Positions 8,102 through 16,399 of a stretch of DNA of 64,000 nucleotides are shown here, piece after piece. The DNA comes from OPU3-GD-OMZ sp964515235 (lineage in GTDB: Bacteria; Pseudomonadota; Gammaproteobacteria; Methylococcales; Methylomonadaceae). The notes beneath the pieces were generated by a model, which worked only from the letters and a program-made list of their open reading frames with translations, was not told the origin of the DNA and did not search any database. Position numbers and translations under genes: made by a program. The DNA lies in contig CAZEVO010000001.1 in the NCBI GenBank assembly GCA_964515235.1, positions 1 through 64,000 on the forward strand, given 5' to 3'. Numbering within the stretch: the stretch's first letter is position 1; each line of letters opens with the position of its first letter.

Positions 8102-9459
8102 TGGATGATCAATTATGGCCACTGGATGAGATTTTAGCTGGACTGAAAGAAAACAAGAATATTGCCGGCCGGACTGTCTGGGAGCCTGGTTTTTCCGGTG
8201 ACAGACAAATTGTCATAGCTCAATTTGGACCTTTTGTGCGCTGTTACCCAAAGCCGAAAAAGTATGTTCAGCGATTCTTTAGACGAGTTTTTCCTTTACC
8301 AATTGAAGATTGGAAACTCGAAGAACAATACGTTTTATTTGGTGGCTTTTGTACGGTTAGTGTTGCATTACAATTGCGGTTTCAGCCAACTCATGACTTT
8401 GCGCGTTCGAATATGGAATTTATCCCGGAGTTGATAACTTTCATTAAGCAGAATTACCAGGGTGTGGTTTTGGATATTTTAGCAGGTGAACTACGGGAAT
8501 TAGAAAAGGGGCATTGGATAGCTGGTGGTCTAGGAAATACTGAAAAAGAAATAGAAAATCTTATTCAAGAAGTTTTGATGGTACAGGGGATCCAGTGCCG
8601 TGCGGTTTGTAAATTAGAGCCAGTTTTTGAGGAATTAGAAGAAGAGGGTGCTTTTGATCAGCGCTTTGTACATCAGACGCAGTATTTGGAGGTCATGCGT
8701 AAAAATTTTGAATTTACGGTAAAAAAGAAGGAAGAATTGTTGCGTGAAGAAGAATTGTTGCATGAAATAAAAATGGAACAAAAGCAAATGCAACTAGATC
8801 AATTTTCTGAAGAAGCAGATTATAGAAGTCAGCATCAGGAACAAAACTCAGATAGTATGAAGCGTCAGTTAGTCGAATGGGGGCAGCAAAAAGAAGCACA
8901 ATTTGTTGTCGAGCGAGAACTCCGTGAGCGCGAGTTGGAGCATGATAATACGATTAAGGAACTGGAAACCCGAGCGAAAATTGATCATCTAAAAGAAGCG
9001 CAGTTGTTGGAACAAGCCTCTGAAGATAAGATGCAAACCGTGGGCTTTTCTCATACTGAGAAAATTAATGAAAAACAGTTAGCTTTCGACCTAAAAGAAC
9101 ATGAGAAAAAACAATTGCGCTGGTTAGAGGCCGATTCTGAAATCCAAGAACAGAAAATTCAGCAAGAGAACCATTTTAAAGAAAAACAATTAGAAAAAGA
9201 AATAATGGAGCAGGAATTTCGAATGGTTGCCAAGCAAAAACTGGAAGAAAAACTGCAAGTTGAGCAATTAAAACATGACGCTAGATTACTCGAACTTGAA
9301 TTGGAGGCCAAGCAAATTGAGCAACGGAAGCGTTTTGAGGTGACTCAAAAATCTGATGAATTCTTACAGCGTGAAATTGAATTGTTAGTTTTGGAAAAAC
9401 AGCGGGCTGAGTTAGAACAACAGGTGGAATTTATTAAAGAAGAAGATGATAATAGCTAA
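8101..9459 (+). CDS. Long coiled-coil protein with N-terminal globular domain, unknown function (cassette gene 2)
   Basis: The ~452-residue product has an N-terminal globular domain (about residues 1-175). Its central strands, FGGFCTVSVALQLRF near residue 80, followed by a helix ending VLDILAGELRELEKG and later IQEVLMVQGIQCRAVCKLEP, resemble the SPFH/Band-7 layout; this is a weak impression. From about residue 190 to the end it is almost entirely Glu/Lys/Gln-rich heptad-type sequence with no helix breakers, a very long coiled coil. No signal peptide or membrane helix is seen. ATG 8101 overlaps the previous stop; GTG 8095 is an alternative start. The pairing with a coiled-coil membrane protein suggests the two proteins touch each other (inference). 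Confidence 0.72.
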   Translation: MDDQLWPLDEILAGLKENKNIAGRTVWEPGFSGDRQIVIAQFGPFVRCYPKPKKYVQRFFRRVFPLPIEDWKLEEQYVLFGGFCTVSVALQLRFQPTHDFARSNMEFIPELITFIKQNYQGVVLDILAGELRELEKGHWIAGGLGNTEKEIENLIQEVLMVQGIQCRAVCKLEPVFEELEEEGAFDQRFVHQTQYLEVMRKNFEFTVKKKEELLREEELLHEIKMEQKQMQLDQFSEEADYRSQHQEQNSDSMKRQLVEWGQQKEAQFVVERELRERELEHDNTIKELETRAKIDHLKEAQLLEQASEDKMQTVGFSHTEKINEKQLAFDLKEHEKKQLRWLEADSEIQEQKIQQENHFKEKQLEKEIMEQEFRMVAKQKLEEKLQVEQLKHDARLLELELEAKQIEQRKRFEVTQKSDEFLQREIELLVLEKQRAELEQQVEFIKEEDDNS

Positions 9460-9490
9460 TTAACTTTTTTTGACTTTTTTCTTATTAACT

Positions 9491-10027
9491 ATGTTCTTTT
9501 TTACTTTTCCCGTTATCTCGGAGCAGGTCGTTTTTTTGGATCCTTTCGTTTTTATTGCTATAGCTTTGATGCTCCTTGGCCTTTTATACATTAGTTCGCC
9601 AATTAAAGAATATCATAATGTAGTACCAACACAATTGCATGAACAGTCTGAATTCATTCGTAATCAGGCACCCTATATTTACGATGCCTGGTATGGACAA
9701 TTACCGTTATGGCAGGTTTTTTGGCCATTCTGTATTTTGTTGAATGTTTTATTAGTAGGGGGAGATTGGTTGGTACGAAATACGGCCTTTAGTGTTCCGA
9801 GTTGGGACACCTTATTATTGACCTGTATGACAGTATCTATCTGGTGGACTATAGCGACTTGGCGGATGTCAGTATATACCGGTCATCGACTTTGGGCTGC
9901 AGCGGCACGACTGATAACCTTGACGGCCTTTTTAGATTTTGGTTTTCGTATTTTTATTCGAATTTATTTTCCACGAGTATTTTTTGATTGCCAAGGTATG
10001 TTTTTTGATTATTCGAGTTGTTTTTAA
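9491..10027 (+). CDS. Small polytopic membrane protein, unknown function (cassette gene 3)
   Basis: The product is about 178 residues with roughly four hydrophobic segments: near residues 13-33 (FLDPFVFIAIALMLLGLLYI), about 73-93 (FWPFCILLNVLLVGGDWL), about 102-122 (WDTLLLTCMTVSIWWTIATW) and about 130-152. The first loop is hydrophilic and presumably faces one side as a small domain. A TTG at 9470 in the same frame is an alternative start; neither has a convincing Shine-Dalgarno sequence. The gene begins about 30 bases after the coiled-coil gene and is probably cotranscribed with it. I recognise no family, and short membrane proteins like this are hard to place by eye. Confidence 0.65.
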   Translation: MFFFTFPVISEQVVFLDPFVFIAIALMLLGLLYISSPIKEYHNVVPTQLHEQSEFIRNQAPYIYDAWYGQLPLWQVFWPFCILLNVLLVGGDWLVRNTAFSVPSWDTLLLTCMTVSIWWTIATWRMSVYTGHRLWAAAARLITLTAFLDFGFRIFIRIYFPRVFFDCQGMFFDYSSCF

Positions 10028-10085
10028 TTAAGTTAGAGTCAGTGTTTTGTTTAACATTTAGTTAAGATAATAGGTTAGGTAGATT

Positions 10086-10634
10086 ATGGGAAATTCATTG
10101 AGCGATCAGTTATTAAAAGCAGGTTTAGTAAATGATGCGAAAGTTAGAAAGGTCCGATCAGATAAACATAAAAGCCTAAAACAACAGCGAAAGCATAAGA
10201 TCGAAACGGTTAATGAAACTAAAGAGCAGTTTCAAAAACAGCAACAGCAGAAGGCGGAGAAAGACCGTGAACTGAACCGAAAGATTAAAGAGCAGGCAGA
10301 AAAAACTGCTGTATTAGCACAAATTAAACAATTAATTGACCTGAATAAATTAGCTCAAGAGCCAGAAGGGGCGGCGTTTAATTTTTCTGATGATAACAAA
10401 GTGAAGACGCTTTATTTGTCGGAAAGTGTTCGCGAATATTTGGTTAAAGGCCGGCTGGCCGTTATTCGTTTTGACCAGTCGTATCATGTTATTCCGGCAG
10501 GTGTTGCAGAAAAAATAAGACAGCGTGATGAAACTTTAATTGTCATGGTAAATGAGCCGGATCAGTCAGTCGACCCGGAGAATGACGAAGACCCATATGC
10601 CGATTATAAAATTCCTGATGATTTGATTTGGTAA
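10086..10634 (+). CDS. DUF2058 family protein (YaiL-like)
   Basis: The 182-residue product matches the DUF2058/YaiL family, small cytoplasmic proteins thought to associate with nucleic acid or nucleoprotein; no reaction is known. The N-terminus MGNSLSDQLLKAGLV is the family hallmark. A very basic, glutamine-rich helical region follows (residues 20-85: KHKSLKQQRKHK, QFQKQQQQKAEKDRELN), then a small C-terminal domain with FSDDNKVKTLYLSE and GRLAVIRFDQSYHVIP, ending in an acidic tail. Length is typical. It has its own upstream gap of about 58 bases after the three-gene cassette and is followed 25 bases later by the TPR-like gene. Confidence 0.88.
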   Translation: MGNSLSDQLLKAGLVNDAKVRKVRSDKHKSLKQQRKHKIETVNETKEQFQKQQQQKAEKDRELNRKIKEQAEKTAVLAQIKQLIDLNKLAQEPEGAAFNFSDDNKVKTLYLSESVREYLVKGRLAVIRFDQSYHVIPAGVAEKIRQRDETLIVMVNEPDQSVDPENDEDPYADYKIPDDLIW

Positions 10635-10659
10635 CTAATAGTAGAAATGATGAGTAATA

Positions 10660-11301
10660 ATGGCTAAAAATAAAAAAAATGCCCACAGGGCACCGGATCA
10701 AAATAAGAAAATAGAGCAATCTATTTATGAGATTGGTAACGATGCGGTAATGGATGCTAAGTTTTTTAAACTCCCTAAAGCCATTCAACAGCAAGCTAAT
10801 GCCTTGTATGATCGAATGGATAAGGAGGCCAAGCAAGTTATTCCAGAATTGGAAGCGCTAAAAAATAAGTATCCGAAAGTGCCGACTTTTTATAACTATT
10901 TGTCTGCAGCCTATAGTCGTATTGATGTAGTGCTTCAAGAACAGAGTATTGAGGAAAATTATCGGGTCAATCCGAGTAGTCTTATTGCGCGTTGTCATTT
11001 TGCGCAGTTATGTATTCAACGCAAGCATTTTGGCCAGATACCGATTATCTTTGATAATAAGTTTGATTTAAAAGCGCTCTATCCGAGGCGTAATCGTTTC
11101 CATCCGTCAGAATATAATGCTTTTTCATTGGTGATGTGTTGTTACTTTAATTTTTTAGGCAAGAGTACATTAGCAAAAGCTTTTTATCAGGGGTTGAAAG
11201 ACTATGCCCCGGATGCCCTGGAGACGCAACAAGCGAGACAATTATTAGAACCTGGTTTTTTGAAACGTATAGGAAAAAAGGTTGTCAATGCTTTAGGGTA
11301 G
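10660..11301 (+). CDS. TPR-like cytoplasmic protein, unknown function
   Basis: The 213-residue product has no signal peptide or transmembrane segment. The N-terminus is very basic (MAKNKKNAHRAPDQNKK). The rest is predicted helical, with a segment resembling a tetratricopeptide pair: LEALKNKYPKVPTFYNYLSA near residues 63-82 and RVNPSSLIARCHFAQLCIQ near 105-122. A second helical block precedes a basic C-terminal helix (KRIGKKVVNAL). TPR-like repeats usually bind other proteins, but no partner can be named. It lies 25 bases downstream of the DUF2058 gene on the same strand and may be cotranscribed. It converges on the c-di-GMP gene 43 bases downstream. Confidence 0.7.
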   Translation: MAKNKKNAHRAPDQNKKIEQSIYEIGNDAVMDAKFFKLPKAIQQQANALYDRMDKEAKQVIPELEALKNKYPKVPTFYNYLSAAYSRIDVVLQEQSIEENYRVNPSSLIARCHFAQLCIQRKHFGQIPIIFDNKFDLKALYPRRNRFHPSEYNAFSLVMCCYFNFLGKSTLAKAFYQGLKDYAPDALETQQARQLLEPGFLKRIGKKVVNALG

Positions 11302-11344
11302 AAAATCAGAGTTGGTCTAAATCGCCTTTGAGTCATATTGGAGT

Positions 11345-13411
11345 TTAGACGTAGTTGTCTTTGTAGTACTGGTCAGTTACGTCTTGAGCAGTCAATGGCA
11401 GTGAGAGGAGGTGTCCTTGGAATGCATTACAATAATAGGATTTTAAGAGTTCAAATTGCTCAGCGGTTTCAACCCCTTCAGCAATGACTTTTATATTCAG
11501 TGCTTGTGCCATGGAGATGGTGTTTTCAATGATGATACGGTGCTTTTTATTATTGATCATGCTGTGAACGAATGACAGGTCAATTTTTAAAATATCGAAG
11601 GGAAGTTGAGTCAGAATACTTAACGAAGCATAGCCGGTGCCGTAGTCATCAAGGCTCAGTTTAATGCCTTTATGTTTGAGTTCTTGTGTTTTTTTTCGGA
11701 TTTGATTGGGGTTGTTGATTAAACTGCTTTCGGTAATCTCAAATTCTAAAAACTTTGGGTTAACTTGAGTACTCTCAATGATATCGAGCGTGTCCTTCAC
11801 AAATGTTTCTTGAAGCAATTGCTGTGCCGAAATATTAATAGCAAAACTAAAGGGTTCTTTTGGTAGATCTTGCCATAACTGGATTTGTTCGCAGGTTTTT
11901 CGGATGACCCAACTGCCAATATTCTGGATTATTCCGGTGTGTTCGGCAACCGGAATGAACTCGCTGGGTGATATAGTACCCATTTCGGGGTGCTGCCAAC
12001 GTAGCAGTGTTTCAAAGCCTGTTATGGACTGGTTTGATATCTCCGCTTTAGGCTGAAACATTAAGGTTAATTGATCGTATTTAATGGCATCTTGGAGCGC
12101 GATTGATATTTCTTGTTTTCTTTGGTTTTCTGAGAGTAGTTTTTGTGAGCAAAAAGCGTAGCCATTGCGACCGATTTTTTTAACATAGTACATCGCCGTA
12201 TCGCTGTGTTGTACTAATGCGTCGTAAGTTTCGCCATGCTTAGGGTACAGGGCAATGCCAACACTGATGGACACATGGAGGCTTAATTTTTCTTCTGGGA
12301 TCAGAATAGGGTTTTGTAGTGGGGATGTTATCTTATTGATAATATCACTCGTATTATTTTGGGCCGTCCAAGGGTTCAGTAATATGCAAAATTCATCGCC
12401 ACTGAGGCGTGCAAGTATATCGTTCTTACGGATAGACGAATGCATACGTTGACTCACTATTTTGAGTATATGGTCGCCGATATGGTGGCCAAAATTATCG
12501 TTAATTGCTTTAAATCGATCGATATCGATGTATAAAATAGCAAATTGAGCATTTTTTTCTTTGGCGACTTTAATCGTGTGGTTAATTTGTTCTCGAAAAG
12601 TGACTCGGTTAGGTAATTGAGTTAATGGATCTGTTCTTATTAGCAATTGATTAAGGTTTTCAGCCTCCACGCGTCGTGTAATATCAATGGCGACCGAGGA
12701 ATATTGTTTTTCTTCTAATCCCTCAAAGGTAGTTGCTATTATTGGTGTTATCGTGTAATGACAATAGTGTTTTTTTTCCTCTATTGCATGGGGTATATCA
12801 CCTTGCCAAGTCTTGAGAGCGTTTAGCTGGCGCCAAATTCTTTTAAATAAGGGTGTGCCTATTTTTTCTTCGTTAAAGAAAAAGGCTTTTTGACCCAGAA
12901 CTATTGCTTGATCTTGCTGCAAAGCTGCTAGGTTGTGGTAAATGATGTTACCGGTGGCATTGGTGTAGATTACCGCGTTAGGCGAATATTTTACTGAGTC
13001 AGTATAAGCGTCATGGAATGAAAAGTTGTTTTTTAACAGGCTGGGTTTGATAATTAATTTAGGTACTAGCTGCCAGGTGATGTAAGCCGTTAAGAGAGAG
13101 ATAACACCCGTGAGTGCTTTGACTAACCCTGAAAGCCAGTAGAGAGGGTAGTAAAGCGTAATAATATTGAGAAGATGTGTGGTGGCACACAATAGGATAA
13201 AGGCGGCAAAGAGCACAACGATTTTATTAACAGCGATATCGGTTCTGGCTTTTACAAAACGCATAATAGCGAAAGGAATAGTGACGTAGGCGATAACAAT
13301 CAGGCTGTCACTAACGATGTAAAGTGCCAATAAATCTTCTTGCCACAAGAAACATTGTGCATGAGGCATAAAAGAGGATGAAGAAAATGTATTAAACCAA
13401 TCAGTCATCAT
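11345..13411 (-). CDS. Ethylene-receptor-like sensor fused to PAS, GGDEF and EAL domains (c-di-GMP signalling)
   Basis: The 688-residue product has three N-terminal transmembrane helices (about residues 28-52, 62-86, 95-117) matching the ethylene-binding domain of ETR1/SynEtr1. Residues Asp35, Tyr42, Ile45, Pro46, Ile72, Cys75 and His79 sit exactly ten positions after ETR1 Asp25, Tyr32, Ile35, Pro36, Ile62, Cys65 and His69; in ETR1 the last two bind Cu(I). A PAS domain follows (about 135-245), then GGDEF (about 255-420; LARLSGDEFCILL, a conservative SGDEF form) and EAL (about 430-685; GFETLLRWQHP, EITESS, DDYGTGYAS, KIDLSF, IAEGVE, FQGHLLS). Catalytic residues for c-di-GMP synthesis and breakdown both look present; net activity is unknown. 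Sensor specificity for ethylene or copper is inference from conserved residues. Confidence 0.9.
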   Translation of the reverse strand: MMTDWFNTFSSSSFMPHAQCFLWQEDLLALYIVSDSLIVIAYVTIPFAIMRFVKARTDIAVNKIVVLFAAFILLCATTHLLNIITLYYPLYWLSGLVKALTGVISLLTAYITWQLVPKLIIKPSLLKNNFSFHDAYTDSVKYSPNAVIYTNATGNIIYHNLAALQQDQAIVLGQKAFFFNEEKIGTPLFKRIWRQLNALKTWQGDIPHAIEEKKHYCHYTITPIIATTFEGLEEKQYSSVAIDITRRVEAENLNQLLIRTDPLTQLPNRVTFREQINHTIKVAKEKNAQFAILYIDIDRFKAINDNFGHHIGDHILKIVSQRMHSSIRKNDILARLSGDEFCILLNPWTAQNNTSDIINKITSPLQNPILIPEEKLSLHVSISVGIALYPKHGETYDALVQHSDTAMYYVKKIGRNGYAFCSQKLLSENQRKQEISIALQDAIKYDQLTLMFQPKAEISNQSITGFETLLRWQHPEMGTISPSEFIPVAEHTGIIQNIGSWVIRKTCEQIQLWQDLPKEPFSFAINISAQQLLQETFVKDTLDIIESTQVNPKFLEFEITESSLINNPNQIRKKTQELKHKGIKLSLDDYGTGYASLSILTQLPFDILKIDLSFVHSMINNKKHRIIIENTISMAQALNIKVIAEGVETAEQFELLKSYYCNAFQGHLLSLPLTAQDVTDQYYKDNYV

Positions 13412-13525
13412 AAATTAGTCCTTTGCTATTAAAGTACGGTCAGAAACCAATAATAGTTCTTGTGGATTATTGAGTTAAAGAAGTGTGCTACAACGAAAGT
13501 CACTTTAACATGATATATCATTTGT

Positions 13526-15226
13526 TTAAATGAGTGACAGATTGTGGTTAGCAAGGCTCTCAATTTCACAAGGTTTTAGGGGTTTACTAAAAACATAACC
13601 TTGTATTCGGGTTGAGTAGCCTAATTCTCTTAATTTTTTTAGTTTGAAATCAGAGTCTACGCCTTCAATAACAATGTTTTGATACTGTAGTGATTTGAGG
13701 AAGTCGAGTATGGCGCAGAGTATGGCAATGTCATCCGTATTGGAATCAATCTGGTTGATAAACGATTTGTCTATTTTTATTGTGTCAAAACGAAATTTTC
13801 TCAGGTAACCAATAGAAGCATAGCCTTTACCAAAATCATCTAGAGCAATTTTCACTCCTATTTCTTTCAACTTCGTAATTGTTTTAAGCGCATCAATTTC
13901 ATTTTTAATTAATACGGATTCAGTTAGTTCAATTTCAAGAAAATGGGCAGGGAGCCCAGAACTGTGAAGCGCATCGGTAACCTGACTCACTAAAATACCA
14001 TCAATGATTTGAGTGGCTGAGGCATTAACGGAAATGGTTTTAAGTAATTGAGGGTTTTTTTCTAGCCATTTAGTCGCTTGTTGACAAGCCTGTAAAAGAA
14101 CCCAGCCACCGACTGAGATAATATTGCCACTTTGTTCAAGTTCGTCGATAACTTGTTGAGTGGTGATGCGATGTTGATTGCTTTTACGCCAGCGTATTAA
14201 TGTTTCTATGCCCAATATTGATGAACCATTAAGGTCGAATTGTGGTTGGTACAGTAATGAAAACTCGTTACGGACTAGTGCTTCGATCATTTCTGTACGA
14301 AGAGTACTGGTTTTTAAGTTCTCGCTTTCTAAATAATTTTCGTAGGTTGCTAGTTTAGTGGAAGGTTTTTCTTGAGCTAAATTAAGAGTATGAATCAGAT
14401 GTTGTAAGAACTTATTGGCTTGTTGCTGATTGACTACGTGCTCAGGATTTGGGGAGTCTGAGCTATATTGTTGTGTTTTTTCAATGAGGTAAGCAGTTTG
14501 AGGAAGATTACGGGTATGCATCAGGCCAATGGCACATCGGCTTTGAATGGGTCCGGCACCGGTATCAATAACCATTTCAAAGAGATTGATGTTGTTGCTA
14601 AAAAGAGTCCTAGCTTGTTTAATTGAATGATCTTTTAAAAACAAACAAAAGGTACCGCAATCTAAACGGCTAATACCTGTTGCATGGGGTATGATTTTGC
14701 CAATTCTATTGGTAAATTCAATGAGTATATCTTCGCTGGTTGCAAACCCAAAAATATTAACAGTTTGACTGTAATTCATAATGCCAAGGGCGACAAGTGT
14801 GCCTTGATCTTTGTTATGAATAAGATGGGTTAAAAATTTTTGTAAGCCGCTGCGGTTAAGTGACTGAGTGATCGAATCAAGATGTGATTTTTGTTTTAAT
14901 TGACTTAATACGGCTTCTTTTTGGCATATTTCCTGATTTAATTCATCGTTACGTAATGCAATGGTCTTTCTTAGTCGGGTCATATTAATCAGAATGACAA
15001 TCAAGAACATAGCGGCGGTTGCGCAAATAATATTATAGGTTAGAAGGTTGGAAATATTTTGGATTGTTGAATAGACGAGGTGATTGTTGAGCGGTTGGCT
15101 GGTGTCGAGAGATAATAGCGCCAGATCTTTCTTAGCAGACAGAAAACGTGTTAAATTGCTTAAGAAAAGAATAAATATGATAATGACACATATTGAAATA
15201 ATTAGACGTTTCGCTAAATTTGACAT
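13526..15226 (-). CDS. Membrane EAL-domain c-di-GMP phosphodiesterase with degenerate GGDEF domain
   Basis: The 566-residue product has transmembrane helices near residues 8-28 and 65-83 flanking a short periplasmic loop. A degenerate GGDEF domain follows (about 115-265): the usual substrate loop is replaced by RLDCGTFCLFL, so cyclase activity is not expected. The C-terminal EAL domain (about 310-560) keeps its metal and catalytic residues: GIETLIRW, SVNASA, EIELTES, ALDDFGKGYAS, TIKIDKSF, IEGVD and IQGYVFSKPL. It is therefore probably a phosphodiesterase degrading c-di-GMP, with the dead GGDEF possibly regulatory. It lies 114 bases upstream of the ethylene-receptor-like gene on the same strand, so the two may be functionally linked. 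Confidence 0.88.
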   Translation of the reverse strand: MSNLAKRLIISICVIIIFILFLSNLTRFLSAKKDLALLSLDTSQPLNNHLVYSTIQNISNLLTYNIICATAAMFLIVILINMTRLRKTIALRNDELNQEICQKEAVLSQLKQKSHLDSITQSLNRSGLQKFLTHLIHNKDQGTLVALGIMNYSQTVNIFGFATSEDILIEFTNRIGKIIPHATGISRLDCGTFCLFLKDHSIKQARTLFSNNINLFEMVIDTGAGPIQSRCAIGLMHTRNLPQTAYLIEKTQQYSSDSPNPEHVVNQQQANKFLQHLIHTLNLAQEKPSTKLATYENYLESENLKTSTLRTEMIEALVRNEFSLLYQPQFDLNGSSILGIETLIRWRKSNQHRITTQQVIDELEQSGNIISVGGWVLLQACQQATKWLEKNPQLLKTISVNASATQIIDGILVSQVTDALHSSGLPAHFLEIELTESVLIKNEIDALKTITKLKEIGVKIALDDFGKGYASIGYLRKFRFDTIKIDKSFINQIDSNTDDIAILCAILDFLKSLQYQNIVIEGVDSDFKLKKLRELGYSTRIQGYVFSKPLKPCEIESLANHNLSLI

Positions 15227-15396
15227 CCTGGTCTATCCTGTAACACTAAAAAGCAATGAACATGCGTTCAGGATAGTATCAGGACTTGGTTATTCAATGA
15301 ATAAGACTGATAAATGGTTGTGTGAAAGGTATGGGGCGGCGGGTAAGGTGGTGATCAGCAATAGTCAATGGACTAAAAATGTTTCTGATGTGGTTC

Positions 15397-15423
15397 AAAA
15401 AAGCATGGGAACCCCATGCTTTT
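15397..15423 (-). terminator. Rho-independent terminator of ppnP
   Basis: GCATGGG (15403-15409) and CCCATGC (15413-15419) form a perfect stem with a 3-base loop, extended by flanking A/T pairs. On the minus strand the hairpin is followed by a run of six T (complement of 15397-15402), eight bases after the ppnP stop codon. This is a convincing intrinsic terminator separating ppnP from the downstream EAL gene. Confidence 0.8.
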
Positions 15424-15430
15424 CTAGCAA

Positions 15431-15745
15431 TTAAGTTAGAAATGAACAACAATAATCACAGTTTTCAATGACCTTGACAGTGAATTGTGAGTTGCCGGGT
15501 ACCTCAAATGATTCACCGGCTTTAATGGTGTTCCATTGATTGCTATCAGGGAGTAAGAGTGATAGTTCACCAGCGATTATTTCCATTAATTCCTTGCTGG
15601 CAGTATTGAATTGGTATTCACCCGGTAGCATAAATCCTAAAGTCTTTTCTGAACCATCGTTGAATTGGATGGTTCGGCTAGAAACCTTACCATTAAAATA
15701 GACATTGGCTTCTTTGATAATAGTAACGTTATTAAATGTTGACAT
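15431..15745 (-). CDS. ppnP: Pyrimidine/purine nucleoside phosphorylase PpnP (DUF1255)
   Basis: PpnP phosphorolyses nucleosides to the free base and ribose 1-phosphate. The 104-residue length matches the ~94-106 residues of the family. It is a small single-domain cupin: the family sequences ANVYFNGKVSSRTIQFNDGS (about 14-33), TLGFMLPGEYQFNTASKELM (about 35-54), GESFEVPGNSQFTVKV (about 77-92) and the C-terminal 'CDYCCSF' are all present. It stands alone, followed by its own terminator. The C-terminus has Cys-Cys instead of the more common single cysteine, probably without consequence. Confidence 0.92.
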   Translation of the reverse strand: MSTFNNVTIIKEANVYFNGKVSSRTIQFNDGSEKTLGFMLPGEYQFNTASKELMEIIAGELSLLLPDSNQWNTIKAGESFEVPGNSQFTVKVIENCDYCCSFLT

Positions 15746-15853
15746 GATCAGTATCCTTAACTATTAAGTGAATTAAGTTTTAGCAATTTGCTATTTTTTG
15801 AGAACGTTGATAATAATTACGGAATTCTATCTAAAATATTGGTGGGGAGTTGT

Positions 15854-16333
15854 TTAGTGTTGACAGTTCGGTCCATGTATATGGCCGTGAGCTAACTCAT
15901 CCTCGGTAGCCTCTCTGATAGCAACAACTTCTACAGTGAAGTTAAGGTTCTCACCGGCTAGAGGGTGATTGCCATCAATTGTGATGTCATCACCGTCAAT
16001 TTTGGTAACGGTCACGACAACCGGTCCAGTATTTCCTTCGGCATGAAATTGTTTACCAATGCTAATTTCGTCAAGACCTTCAAACATACTTCGGTTGACC
16101 GTTTCAACCATATATTCTTCTCGGTTACCATAACCTTCCGCAGGGGGTACGGTAACGTCTAACTTGGTACCGGTAGTTTTTCCGGTTAATGCTTTTTCAA
16201 GTCCTGCGACAATATTACCCTTGCCATGTAAATAAATTAACGGGTTGTCTTCTGTTGATTGGTCAAGAATGGCGCCGGTATCATTGCTTAGCGTGTAATG
16301 AATTGACACTACACTATTATCTGTTATTTTCAT
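15854..16333 (-). CDS. slyD: FKBP-type peptidyl-prolyl isomerase, SlyD-like
   Basis: This is a prolyl isomerase and chaperone of the SlyD group. The 159-residue protein has an FKBP domain interrupted by the insert-in-flap chaperone domain: SIHYTLSNDTGAILDQS (about 10-26), LIYLHGKGNIVAGLEKAL (about 32-49), VPPAEGYG near 62, and the second half with DGNHPLAGENLNFTVEVV (about 121-138). The C-terminus, ELAHGHIHGPNCQH, is a short His/Cys-rich metal-binding tail like that of SlyD but shorter, consistent with nickel or other metal binding. The gene lies between ppnP and cyoE, all on the minus strand, but with gaps large enough for separate promoters. Confidence 0.92.
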   Translation of the reverse strand: MKITDNSVVSIHYTLSNDTGAILDQSTEDNPLIYLHGKGNIVAGLEKALTGKTTGTKLDVTVPPAEGYGNREEYMVETVNRSMFEGLDEISIGKQFHAEGNTGPVVVTVTKIDGDDITIDGNHPLAGENLNFTVEVVAIREATEDELAHGHIHGPNCQH

Positions 16334-16399
16334 AAGTTTCGTTATTTTCGCTAGGAATCATTTATTTTACCGCTTTTTTGATTTGGTTTCTCGTGGATT

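Noticed and set aside
11315..11350. GTCTAAA/TTTAGAC inverted repeat after the TPR-like gene
   Set aside because: Only 7 bp with a 22-base loop and no T run on either strand; too weak to call a terminator.
15084..15434. 116-residue plus-strand frame opposite the EAL gene start
   Set aside because: It covers the start and upstream region of the EAL gene on the other strand plus the ppnP terminator; no ribosome-binding site or family resemblance.
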